The notes below the pieces were generated by a model. That model made no database searches. It worked only from the letters and a program-made list of their open reading frames with translations, and was not told where the DNA came from. From positions 1-47,516 of the forward strand of contig CAZLSW010000022.1 in the NCBI GenBank assembly GCA_964562375.1: 47,516 nucleotides of DNA, written 5' to 3'. Position 1 is the stretch's first letter. Every line of letters begins with the position of its first letter. Origin of the DNA: JAJPXC01 sp964562375. GTDB taxonomy: Bacteria > Bacteroidota > Bacteroidia > Bacteroidales > Muribaculaceae. This document shows, in pieces, positions 33,935 to 41,339 of this stretch. Position numbers and translations under genes: made by a program.

Positions 33935-34897
33935 ATGAAGCTACGCCTCTATCGTCACCTACCGATATTCCTGCTGCTGATGGCCCTGGCCGGTTGCGGT
34001 GGGAAGCCTGCGCAGGCTTTCGAGGGGGCGGAGATTGAACTGGAGGATGTGATTGAGGAGGCGATAACGGTGGTCGAGGAGGAGATACCTCCCGTGCCGC
34101 GCGACACCGAGGGGATGCTACGATGGATGAGCGAGTCGAAGGACAGCGCCGAGTTCGCCCAAGGCATCCTCCCTCGCATGGCCCGCGAGCAACCCGAATA
34201 TTGCTACACGGCTCTCACATCGCCCCATCCGCGGTTTATTGTGGTCGACAAGCGACGCATGCGAGTGTTGCTGTTTACCCGCACGGGTATCCTCCTCAAC
34301 CAGTATAAGATGGCGTGCGGGCGCAAGTACGGCACCAAGCAGGAGAAAGGCGATTGCCGCACGCCCGAGGGGTTGCTATCGGTGAAGGGTGTGTACGACT
34401 CCACCGACTGGCTGTACACCGACGACGAGGGGTACACGTCGCCCGTCAAGGGTCAGTTCGGGCCGCGGTTTATACGCTTGCAGACGATTAAGGGCCGTTG
34501 GCTTCCCGTGGGCATCCATGGCACGTGCGCTCCGTGGAGCTTAGGCAACCGCTCCAGCCACGGGTGTATCCGCATCCATAACGACAGCATCGTGAAATTG
34601 GCCGAACTCGTTGACTCGGGCATGCTGGTGATTGTCAACCCCGGTCGCCGCGACATGATAGAGAACGTGATTGCCGGTCGCGACATCCCCGCCATTGTCA
34701 CCGACGACTCCCCCGTGATCACCCTCAAGGAATCGGAGATCGAGGCCGCGCGCCCCGTCGACACCCTCGTTAATTTGGAAGTCGAGCCGTGCCGGTCCGA
34801 CACTCTCGTTAAATTGGAAGTTGAGCCATGCCGGCCCGACACTCTCGTTAAATTGGAAGTCGAGCCGTGCCGGCTCGACACTCTCCACGCCTATTAG
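33935..34897 (+). CDS. L,D-transpeptidase (YkuD) lipoprotein with C-terminal 13-residue repeats
   Basis: YkuD enzymes make 3-3 peptidoglycan cross-links or anchor proteins to peptidoglycan. The 320-residue protein has a lipoprotein signal with lipobox LAGC (Cys21) and an acidic linker. The catalytic domain (about 98-245) contains the signature SHGCIR at 208-213 with nucleophile Cys211 and upstream GIHGT. The tail (276-314) is three copies of a 13-residue unit, DTLVKLEVEPCR plus one variable residue, followed by DTLHAY. This tail is encoded by 39-bp DNA repeats that hold hairpins of the intergenic family. The tail is thus probably repeat-derived and not needed for catalysis. Confidence 0.88.
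   Translation: MKLRLYRHLPIFLLLMALAGCGGKPAQAFEGAEIELEDVIEEAITVVEEEIPPVPRDTEGMLRWMSESKDSAEFAQGILPRMAREQPEYCYTALTSPHPRFIVVDKRRMRVLLFTRTGILLNQYKMACGRKYGTKQEKGDCRTPEGLLSVKGVYDSTDWLYTDDEGYTSPVKGQFGPRFIRLQTIKGRWLPVGIHGTCAPWSLGNRSSHGCIRIHNDSIVKLAELVDSGMLVIVNPGRRDMIENVIAGRDIPAIVTDDSPVITLKESEIEAARPVDTLVNLEVEPCRSDTLVKLEVEPCRPDTLVKLEVEPCRLDTLHAY
34760..34880. repeat. In-frame 39-bp tandem repeats carrying the hairpin motif
   Basis: Three units of 39 bp begin at 34760, 34799 and 34838. The hairpin segments lie at 34781-34801 (two mismatches), 34820-34840 (decayed) and 34859-34879 (perfect: GTCGAGCCG, loop TGC, CGGCTCGAC). The period is a multiple of three, so the reading frame is kept. Confidence 0.88.
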
Positions 34898-34904
34898 ATG
34901 AAGA

Positions 34905-34944
34905 TTTTCTGCAAATATAAAATGTGATTTTAGGATTTGCAAAT
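34905..34944. repeat. Palindromic promoter element, copy at the 3' end of the ATPase gene
   Basis: This 40-bp element matches 36104-36143 at 37 of 40 positions in the same orientation. Its core is an inverted repeat of TGCAAATATAAAAT with a one-base bulge. The last codons and stop of the ATPase gene lie inside this copy. Confidence 0.85.
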
Positions 34945-36093
34945 GTCGCGCCAGGGGGTAATGTTACCTTCTGAGGCCTTCATTGTGATTTCTCCGTCGT
35001 ATAGCACCGAACAAGCGCCAGGGAGGTCGCCACTGATTTTCTGCCATTTTATAAGATTGGCAAGAAATGATTTATTGGGAGTTTGTCCCGATTTGATTTC
35101 GTATATACTCCGTTGTTCACCTGTGCAATCCACTACGTCCACCTCGTTGCCTGTGGAATCGCGCCAAAAGGAGAGATTGGGATTCTCTCCTTGGTTGAGG
35201 TGGTTCTTAAGTATCTGATTTATCACAAAATTCTCGAATAATGGTCCTCGTAGGTAAAAAGTAGCAAGTTGGGTGGGGGAGGATAATTCCAAAAGCGAGC
35301 AAGCCACTCCGGTGTCATAAAAATACAGTTTGGGACTTTTCATTTGCCGCTTGGTGAAATTGTTAAAGAAGGGCCTAAGCAGATAAATAATATAGCTGCT
35401 TTCCAGCACCGATAGCCACGCGTCGATTGTGGGAGCGGTGACTCCTACTTCGATGGCGAGCGATGCTTTGTTTAGAAGTTGACCGATGCGTCCGGCTAAG
35501 AGCTTCAGAAATTTTATAAAAGCGTCAATGTTGGTGATATCGATTAGCTGTCGGATATCACGTTCAAGATACGTTTGAATATAAGCAGGGTAATAGTCGG
35601 TAGGGGGGATCTCCTTGGCGTAAATGCGAGGATAGCCTCCATAAAAAATTTGCGTGTTGGTGTCAGAGCGCTCGATGCTGTTTTTCTCCAACTCGCTATA
35701 TGACATTGGCAGGAGGGTAGCCAACCCCGTGCGGCCAGCCAAAGATTGGTCGATTGATTGTTTCAACGCATTAGTGTGAGAGCCGGTTAGGATATACATT
35801 CCTTCGCGGTTGGCATTGTCGCAATGGGTTTGCAGATAAGATAGTAGCGAGGGTACCCGTTGCACCTCGTCGATGATGGTGCGGTCGGGGAAAGTGGAGA
35901 TAAATCCCCGGGGATCATCTTGGGCAAAAGCCCTCATGTCCAAATCCTCTAACGACACTTTCTTGTAGTCGGGGAAAGCCATCCGGGCCAATGTCGATTT
36001 ACCCGATTTTCGGGGCCCAATAATGGTGACAAACGGGAATTTGGAGGCCAGGTACTGCACTCTCGGTGTTAACTCTCGTGTAAACAGCTCCAT
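34930..36093 (-). CDS. AAA_14/DUF4143 ATPase
   Basis: Proteins of this family couple an N-terminal P-loop ATPase to a C-terminal DUF4143 domain with a PD-(D/E)xK nuclease-like core. They are numerous in gut Bacteroidetes and their role is unknown. The 387-residue product has Walker A GPRKSGKST (about 26-34), Walker B DRTIIDEVQRVP, sensor ILTGSH and LAGRTGLATLLPMSYSEL. The C-terminal FWRDSTGNEVDVVD...YEIKSG supplies the nuclease-like D and ExK. A TTG-initiated frame reaches 36102, but the ATG at 36093 fits the promoter better. The gene is AT-rich and bracketed by near-identical 40-bp palindromic elements, which suggests a mobile cassette. Confidence 0.85.
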   Translation of the reverse strand: MELFTRELTPRVQYLASKFPFVTIIGPRKSGKSTLARMAFPDYKKVSLEDLDMRAFAQDDPRGFISTFPDRTIIDEVQRVPSLLSYLQTHCDNANREGMYILTGSHTNALKQSIDQSLAGRTGLATLLPMSYSELEKNSIERSDTNTQIFYGGYPRIYAKEIPPTDYYPAYIQTYLERDIRQLIDITNIDAFIKFLKLLAGRIGQLLNKASLAIEVGVTAPTIDAWLSVLESSYIIYLLRPFFNNFTKRQMKSPKLYFYDTGVACSLLELSSPTQLATFYLRGPLFENFVINQILKNHLNQGENPNLSFWRDSTGNEVDVVDCTGEQRSIYEIKSGQTPNKSFLANLIKWQKISGDLPGACSVLYDGEITMKASEGNITPWRDICKS

Positions 36094-36103
36094 TTCACAC
36101 AAT

Positions 36104-36143
36104 TTTTATGCAAATATAAAATGCGATTTTATGATTTGCAAAT
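36104..36143. repeat. Palindromic promoter element, copy at the 5' end of the ATPase gene
   Basis: The arms TGCAAATATAAAAT and ATTTTATGATTTGCA are complementary except for one extra base. The centre is GCG. The element contains the ATPase promoter and is repeated at 34905-34944. Confidence 0.85.
36111..36142 (-). promoter_or_regulatory. Promoter of the AAA_14/DUF4143 gene
   Basis: The minus-strand TTTG, 20 bp, TATATTTG (-7 at 36118-36111) is a full consensus match. It predicts a start near 36105, about 12 nt before the chosen ATG. Confidence 0.7.
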
Positions 36144-36337
36144 TTTCCAAGGAGAAAATTTAGAAAATCCGCGAGGCTTTCGCCACATTATCGATCCTCT
36201 AACTCAAGTTTCGCAAGTTATCCAAGAAACCACGAACACTAATGAGCACCAATTTGTTAGCATGGATTCTAATGAATTTTTAGAGAGTTTACGCTCTTAA
36301 TTTACACTAATGTTGATAGCGTTTCATAATGCAAATT
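36144..36337. other. AT-rich non-coding flank of the ATPase cassette
   Basis: No gene is seen. Short decayed words such as CACGAACACTAATGAGCACC and TTTACACTAATGTT look like eroded dispersed repeats. The stretch may be the remains of a larger insertion that brought the ATPase gene. Confidence 0.4.
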
Positions 36338-37180
36338 TTACTCTATGGCCACTACATAGGTTGTTGAGGTGCCCGCGACGGTAAAATAGCCGAAAGCGCC
36401 TTCGACATTGCCGTGGAGCTGGGAGGTGGCGCTGTAGAAGAGACCGCCTCCAAAGCTCACGCGGTCGAGATATGAGGTCCAGTAGTCGTAGGCTTGGTCG
36501 TTGATATGGGCCAATGTCACTTGTACCAGAGAGTTGCGGGGGAAATTGGGTTCGAAGCGTGAAGTGTCGACCTGTTGCTTGCCGCGATACACCGCCGCAG
36601 TGACCTCATCAAGCCCAGGAGCTGCCTGTAACGTGCCCATAAACGCCGGGTATCTGCGATCATCCAACCCCAGCACCTGCGTTAGCAGCATGAACTGGGA
36701 GGGGGCGGTAAACCCCTGCGTTGAAAAGGCGATGGTGGCTGTGCACATAGTGTCGCTACCCTCCATCGGCTTGAATTCCACGCTCTTTATGGGCGCTGGC
36801 TCGGGCATCACCGCCGAAGCCCGTGCCTCCAAGCCGTGGTATTCGACGGTGAGGGTGTAACGTTTGCCAGGAACCCCTCGCATATAGTAGGACCGGTAGC
36901 TGAAAGGGGGAAACACTGTGTTGTCGACGGCGCCGGTAAGCATCACCGTGGTGTCGCCGTCGCTCAGGCTCACCTTGGCCCAGCGTATCACGTGTGAGGC
37001 CAAATCGTGGTCGTCGCTCGTGGGGTCGATAGGGGTTGACACAATCACACAAGGGAAGTCGTCGGTGTAAATCCATCCTTCAATCACCAGCGGCTCGTCT
37101 TGGTAGGAGTCGTCGTCAACATCGCAGGCCCACATCACAAGGCTCAGGGCAATGGCGTAAATCAAAAAACACTTTTTCAT
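36338..37180 (-). CDS. DUF4249 lipoprotein
   Basis: DUF4249 proteins are Bacteroidetes lipoproteins encoded next to TonB-dependent outer-membrane proteins and presumably work with them at the cell surface. From the ATG at 37180 the product has 280 residues, with a signal peptide and lipobox MWAC (Cys about 18). Family phrases include EPLVIEGWIYTDDFPCVIV, VIRWAKVSLSDGDTTVMLTG, MRGVPGKRYTLTVEYHG and the C-terminal FYSATSQLHGNVEGAFGYF. A longer open frame up to 37375 overlaps the upstream receptor gene and was rejected. The ATGA overlap with that gene (37177-37180) supports coupled expression. Confidence 0.85.
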   Translation of the reverse strand: MKKCFLIYAIALSLVMWACDVDDDSYQDEPLVIEGWIYTDDFPCVIVSTPIDPTSDDHDLASHVIRWAKVSLSDGDTTVMLTGAVDNTVFPPFSYRSYYMRGVPGKRYTLTVEYHGLEARASAVMPEPAPIKSVEFKPMEGSDTMCTATIAFSTQGFTAPSQFMLLTQVLGLDDRRYPAFMGTLQAAPGLDEVTAAVYRGKQQVDTSRFEPNFPRNSLVQVTLAHINDQAYDYWTSYLDRVSFGGGLFYSATSQLHGNVEGAFGYFTVAGTSTTYVVAIE

Positions 37181-39234
37181 AGCACAAAAGTATAGCTCAG
37201 CGACGGCATGAAGCGGAAGAGCGACGACGTCTGCTTGAGGTTGAATTCCATAGTCTCCTCCGATACCGTGTAGTGTTGTATTTCCACGTTTCGCCGGCCG
37301 TAGACGTTGATTATGGAAAAGTTGATAAACTGTGTGGCCTTGCGATGGCCTATGCGCAGGGGCGTCAGATGCCAAGTGGCCGACAAGTCGAGTCGATGGT
37401 AGGCAGGGAGGCGGTCGGAGTTGCGCGCGCCATAGTCGGCGATGATATTTCCGGCCAAGAAATAGATGGTTCTTACGGGTGTCACCGGGCGCCCCGACGC
37501 ATAGCTGAAATGGGCTGCCACATCTACCGCTCGGCTTATGCGATACCCGGCGGTCAATTTCAATTGGTGCATCGGCTCATGAGTTGCCGGTAGGTAGCGA
37601 TGGGGCGATTCGGGAAACTTGCGCCGACATATCCCCAATGAATACGAAGCCCACCCTGAGAAGGGTCCCCACAACCCGCGGAGCATCACGTTGGCACCCA
37701 CGTTGTAACCGTTGGATGCCACGATGTAGTCGCCGGCGTAGTAGCCATATTGTAGCATTTGTAATATCTCACCATCGTACTCGGCGTCGTGCCACACGCG
37801 CTTGCCGTAGACGCTCACCGAGGGCTGCAATGCCCCCGACCATAGGGGATGGCTCCACTGTGCCGTGAGTCCGGCCGCGCGTTGCGGTTTCAATTGGCCT
37901 ACAGCCGGATACCAGAAGTTGCTGGCCATACCAATTTGGCTGAAACCTACTTGATGCATAGGCTGCGTGGCGGTTTGGGCGGTGAAGGATAAATTAGAGC
38001 CGCCGAGGTGCATCTCCCACGTCAGCGACGGGTCGGCCAGCAACCGGGAAGTGCCGCCGGCCCCATATAACGCCATGCGCACCGAGGCGTCGAGGATGCC
38101 ATGGGCTATGTTCTTACGCCAGCGCGCCGCGCCCATGCCCCAAGTGGTATGAATCGTGGCCGCATAGCTGGTGGCGAGGGCCATAGTGCCCGAGCCTTCC
38201 AACGTTTGTGGTCGGAATCGCGACAGTTCCACTCTCGCGCCGAAGCTCCATGGCGAGGCGGTGGTAACCTCGGCCGAGGCACCCCATTGCAGCGTTGATG
38301 CAGGGAAACCGAGGGCAAAATGCGGCATCTCGAGCGACAGACGGTCGCCAAAATGGCTCACAAAAGCCGTTAGCGAAACCTCGGCAGCATTATACCTGCG
38401 CCACCACGAGAGGCTACCGGCGTTGTTGCGCCAGCGCAGACGCGTGTCAAGCCCGTAATTGGAGTCGATAAACTTTAAGCGGTCGTTGGAGCCAAGCCAG
38501 TTGGCCTTGACGCGCGTCAGCGTGTCGGGTTGCCAGTTGACTGTGATGTCAGTATCGGTTAGGCCGTAGCGTAGACTGGTATCGTCGGTGTCAAACAGCC
38601 ACCCATACAGGGTGTTGATATAGCTCGAGCGCACCGAGGCGGCCACGCTCAGCCGCGAGGTCACGGGAGCCTGCAGGGTAAGGCTCGAGGCCAACATGCC
38701 CACCTCAACGGTTGCTTTGGCCTGAGGCGGTATCGCAGCCACAGATGTTACCTCAACAATGCCGCCGGTGAACGCCGGTGAGCTTAACGGGCGTTGGCCA
38801 CGCCACATCGTCACGTCTTTGATATGCGGGGTGTTAAAGGTAGAGAAAATGCCTCCGAAATGATAGGGGAACAACACCGGCGCGCCGTCGAAGGTATAAC
38901 CTGTTTCGCCAAAAGATGAGCCATCGATGCTTACCCCCGAGGAGTAGTCGCTCTGCGCGCTCACTCCAGGGAGCATCATCAGCGTCTTTATGGCATCGGC
39001 CTCGCCAAGAGTGCGCATACCCTGCAGTAGACCCTGCGATGACAGGGTGACCCGCCCGGTGGTGGCGTCGTAGCGCACTCCCTGCCGCGGCCCCGAGGTG
39101 GTGACTTGCACCTCGCGAAGCTGCCGCGCGAGGGAGTCGGCCGGCTCGGCAGCGCAAATAGGGGAAGGGGATAATGCTACACAGAGAGCCGCACACGTGG
39201 CCCTGAGAAATGTCAGCATCGGCGTGTGCGGCAT
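37177..39234 (-). CDS. TonB-dependent outer-membrane receptor (plug and barrel, no N-terminal regulatory domain)
   Basis: This is a TonB-energised outer-membrane transporter of unknown substrate. The product has a signal peptide (about 1-28, ending PICAA). A plug domain (about 30-170) contains LREVQVTTSG, DAIKTLMMLPGVSAQSDYSSGVSIDGSS and FNTPHIKDVTMWRGQRP. A beta-barrel follows, with repeated aromatic strand ends and the terminal SLSYTFVL (C-terminal aromatic-x-hydrophobic). The usual carboxypeptidase-like N-terminal domain of Bacteroidetes receptors is absent. The ATG at 39234 was chosen; 39255 and 39219 are alternatives. It is followed by DUF4249 with a 4-bp overlap and preceded closely by a lipoprotein gene. 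Confidence 0.85.
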   Translation of the reverse strand: MPHTPMLTFLRATCAALCVALSPSPICAAEPADSLARQLREVQVTTSGPRQGVRYDATTGRVTLSSQGLLQGMRTLGEADAIKTLMMLPGVSAQSDYSSGVSIDGSSFGETGYTFDGAPVLFPYHFGGIFSTFNTPHIKDVTMWRGQRPLSSPAFTGGIVEVTSVAAIPPQAKATVEVGMLASSLTLQAPVTSRLSVAASVRSSYINTLYGWLFDTDDTSLRYGLTDTDITVNWQPDTLTRVKANWLGSNDRLKFIDSNYGLDTRLRWRNNAGSLSWWRRYNAAEVSLTAFVSHFGDRLSLEMPHFALGFPASTLQWGASAEVTTASPWSFGARVELSRFRPQTLEGSGTMALATSYAATIHTTWGMGAARWRKNIAHGILDASVRMALYGAGGTSRLLADPSLTWEMHLGGSNLSFTAQTATQPMHQVGFSQIGMASNFWYPAVGQLKPQRAAGLTAQWSHPLWSGALQPSVSVYGKRVWHDAEYDGEILQMLQYGYYAGDYIVASNGYNVGANVMLRGLWGPFSGWASYSLGICRRKFPESPHRYLPATHEPMHQLKLTAGYRISRAVDVAAHFSYASGRPVTPVRTIYFLAGNIIADYGARNSDRLPAYHRLDLSATWHLTPLRIGHRKATQFINFSIINVYGRRNVEIQHYTVSEETMEFNLKQTSSLFRFMPSLSYTFVL

Positions 39235-39258
39235 AAGAATTTCTATTGGATACAATTA

Positions 39259-40545
39259 TTATTTGAAAGCGTTTTCGTAGCTGTTGCGCACGCTCTCGAA
39301 GAGATCCTCAACAGAGCCGAAACGGGCGCGGTTGAAGTAGGTGTCGAATGCGATGGGCGACGATGAGGTGGCCAAACACAATGTGGGACGCACGCTCCAC
39401 TCTTGATTGTTGCCCCATGCCCACGACTGGTAGGCCTCCCAGCCCAGAGTGCCGCGCTCTTTGCTCGAGCCGTTAAAGGTCATCGAAGCCGAGCAAGCGT
39501 TGGCGATCTTGGTGGCCGCGCTCTTAGCCTCGCGCTCGGGGTAGCTGTAGTCCCAGGTGTCCCAATAGCCTTCGTCGAGCACGTCGAAGAAGTTGTAGGG
39601 GTTGGAAATTTTGCCGGTTACGATGATGTTGCCAATGATGTTGACAGTAGCTTCGCCGCTCTTGAGCATCTGTTGGGCGATAGCGGGCATGCCGTCTTCG
39701 GCCACGTCAACCCAAGTGTCATACGAGCAGAGGTGCTGGCCGTTGATGGTGCCTTTGCCTGTTACAACAACCTCGTCGTTAACATAGAGGGTTACCGATA
39801 CAGTGCCGGAGGTGTTGGTGCAACTTGCCACCTCGGCAAGATGCAGGTTGGAGGCCTTGATGTCGGTGTTGACGTTGGCGTGACTGTCGATTGTCACGTC
39901 GCTGTCCACCACCACGGTGACAAGGGTGGTGTTGCCTTGCTTAGCGGTGAGAGTAAGAGTCTTAGGCACAGTCACTTTGTAATTGTCACCGTCGGCCCTG
40001 AAGGAATTGGTCCAGGTGCTCGATTGGCCGGCCACGCGAATCTCGCAAGCCACGCCGCTACTGTTGTTGAACTGGAACACCACGTCGTCGCTGTCGCTGC
40101 TCTTCACCCATTCGCGGTAGCGCGAATTTGGGATGTACACGCCGCTGAAGCGCGACAGGGCTATGGTGTAGCTCTTGGCGCGTGAGGCCAGGTTGAAGTA
40201 TGCGCCCGAGCGCAGAGCCTGGGCCAAGGCGTGAGCGGCACGATTGGCGTCATCTGAGGCGGCATCATCCCATTCTTCGGGCATGTCGTAATCGCCGTAG
40301 AGGTCGTCGAGATCATTAAAGAAATTGATCACGCTCTTTTGGTCGTTGGGGTTGAAGAGGTTGAGCACCTTGGTGGCCGTTTGAGAGATCCACTGGTCTT
40401 CGGTGGTGGTGGTTTCATCGTAGACCGTGCTACCGTTCACGTCCTCAGGATCGGGCGTGGGATCGTTTTTGTCATCATCGTCGCTACAAGCAGTAAGCGA
40501 TACAGCCACAGTCAAGGCAAGCATCAGCTTCCATAGTTTTTTCAT
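39259..40545 (-). CDS. Lipoprotein of unknown function upstream of the TonB receptor
   Basis: I do not recognise this 428-residue protein. It has a signal peptide with lipobox SLTACS and an aspartate-rich stretch after the cysteine (SDDDDKNDPTPDPED), a pattern seen in surface-exposed Bacteroidetes lipoproteins. A helical N-terminal region and a central beta-rich part follow (TLTLTAKQGNTTLVTVVVDSDVTIDS). The gene ends about 25 bp before the receptor start, so it is probably the first gene of a lipoprotein-receptor-DUF4249 operon. A role in ligand binding at the cell surface is a reasonable guess, not shown by the sequence. Confidence 0.75.
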   Translation of the reverse strand: MKKLWKLMLALTVAVSLTACSDDDDKNDPTPDPEDVNGSTVYDETTTTEDQWISQTATKVLNLFNPNDQKSVINFFNDLDDLYGDYDMPEEWDDAASDDANRAAHALAQALRSGAYFNLASRAKSYTIALSRFSGVYIPNSRYREWVKSSDSDDVVFQFNNSSGVACEIRVAGQSSTWTNSFRADGDNYKVTVPKTLTLTAKQGNTTLVTVVVDSDVTIDSHANVNTDIKASNLHLAEVASCTNTSGTVSVTLYVNDEVVVTGKGTINGQHLCSYDTWVDVAEDGMPAIAQQMLKSGEATVNIIGNIIVTGKISNPYNFFDVLDEGYWDTWDYSYPEREAKSAATKIANACSASMTFNGSSKERGTLGWEAYQSWAWGNNQEWSVRPTLCLATSSSPIAFDTYFNRARFGSVEDLFESVRNSYENAFK

Positions 40546-40734
40546 CGTTGTAAAGTTTTATTTGTGTGATATTAAAAATGTGGGTTCAATAAACTAATGG
40601 TGTACTTCATTAGTGTCTCTTAAATTTTGTAAAATTTGTTTTTAATCCATTGATATTCAAGCTGCCCTAATTAAAAAGGCTTGTCGCACATTTGAAATGC
40701 TTAATTTTGTGGGCATTTTCGTAACAAGCTGATT
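40546..40734. other. AT-rich spacer beside an IS remnant
   Basis: No gene was found. A TAATTTTG at about 40702-40709 lies just before the remnant transposase start at 40735 and may be the old IS promoter. The region should also hold the promoter for the lipoprotein gene at 40545, but no convincing minus-strand consensus is seen. Confidence 0.4.
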
Positions 40735-40812
40735 ATGAACCAAGGACGCTATATCTTTTCTCAAATGACTGATTTCCTGCCCAAACAATGGTTTCATGGT
40801 TGGGGAAAATGA
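40735..40812 (+). pseudogene. N-terminal remnant of an IS4-type (DUF4372) transposase
   Basis: The 25-codon frame begins MNQGRYIFSQMTDFLPKQWF and then stops. The phrase matches the conserved start of DUF4372-containing transposases of IS4-like elements in Bacteroidetes (typically MNQGKYVFSQ...DFLP). Everything after the first 20 or so residues is missing, so this is the left end of a decayed insertion sequence. No inverted terminal repeat pair could be defined in the window. Confidence 0.6.
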
Positions 40813-40815
40813 TTG

Positions 40816-40863
40816 TATTCGGGGACGGCAGGTGGATGATTAGCACAGGGCCGTCCCCGAATA
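40816..40863 (-). terminator. 14-bp hairpin downstream of the small lipoprotein gene
   Basis: TATTCGGGGACGGC pairs with GCCGTCCCCGAATA around a 20-nt loop, 23 bp after the stop codon of the gene at 40887-41291. It is a probable terminator for that minus-strand unit. Confidence 0.65.
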
Positions 40864-40886
40864 AATGAAGCAATAGTGTGGAATTG

Positions 40887-41291
40887 TTATCGCGAGCCCT
40901 CGAAGGTGGTCATGGTGCCTCCCTTGTTGGTGAAGCTTACGAAGAGGGTCTTGCCCGAGATGGTCATGCTCACGTTGGTGTAGGACGAAGAGGTGAGGGT
41001 GTAGATCTTTGACGAGCTGTTGTAGGAAACGTTGAATTTTACGCTTTCGCCAAAGAAATCGGCGTAAACCGATACAACCGTGTCGGTGACGCGGGAGATG
41101 GTAACGGTGTAGGTGTCGTCGATTACGTAGCCGCCTGATGAGAGAGTGCCGGCGTAGGTGCCGGTGATTTTTGTGGCGAGGTCTTCCGACACGGAATCAT
41201 CGTTGTCATCGCCGCCGCAAGCGGTGAATGAGATTGCCATTGCCAGCACCATAACCAAGGATGCCAAGTACTTAAGGGAATTTTTCAACAT
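40887..41291 (-). CDS. Small lipoprotein of unknown function, beta-rich
   Basis: This 134-residue protein has a signal peptide with lipobox SFTACG (Cys about 25) and an acidic tether (GGDDNDDSVSED). A compact beta-rich domain starts KITGTYAGTLSSGGYVIDDTYTVTISRV, similar in style to calycin-like Bacteroidetes lipoproteins. No family can be named with confidence. It lies downstream of the candidate structured RNA at 41340-41684 on the same strand, and that RNA could be its long leader. A GC hairpin (41314-41339) sits 23 bp before the start codon. Confidence 0.7.
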   Translation of the reverse strand: MLKNSLKYLASLVMVLAMAISFTACGGDDNDDSVSEDLATKITGTYAGTLSSGGYVIDDTYTVTISRVTDTVVSVYADFFGESVKFNVSYNSSSKIYTLTSSSYTNVSMTISGKTLFVSFTNKGGTMTTFEGSR

Positions 41292-41313
41292 AGTGTGTAT
41301 GAATTGGTTGTGT

Positions 41314-41339
41314 GGCCCGCCAAACTCCCCAAACGGGCC
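41314..41339 (-). promoter_or_regulatory. Hairpin close to the start of the small lipoprotein gene
   Basis: GGCCCG (41314-41319) and CGGGCC (41334-41339) pair around a loop of 14. It lies between the T-run ending the structured RNA and the ATG at 41291 and might affect translation or termination. The role is inferred. Confidence 0.4.

Noticed and set aside
37181..37375. Upstream extension of the DUF4249 protein
   Set aside because: It lies in the receptor coding region. The signal peptide with lipobox starts at the ATG at 37180, and the ATGA overlap fits that start.
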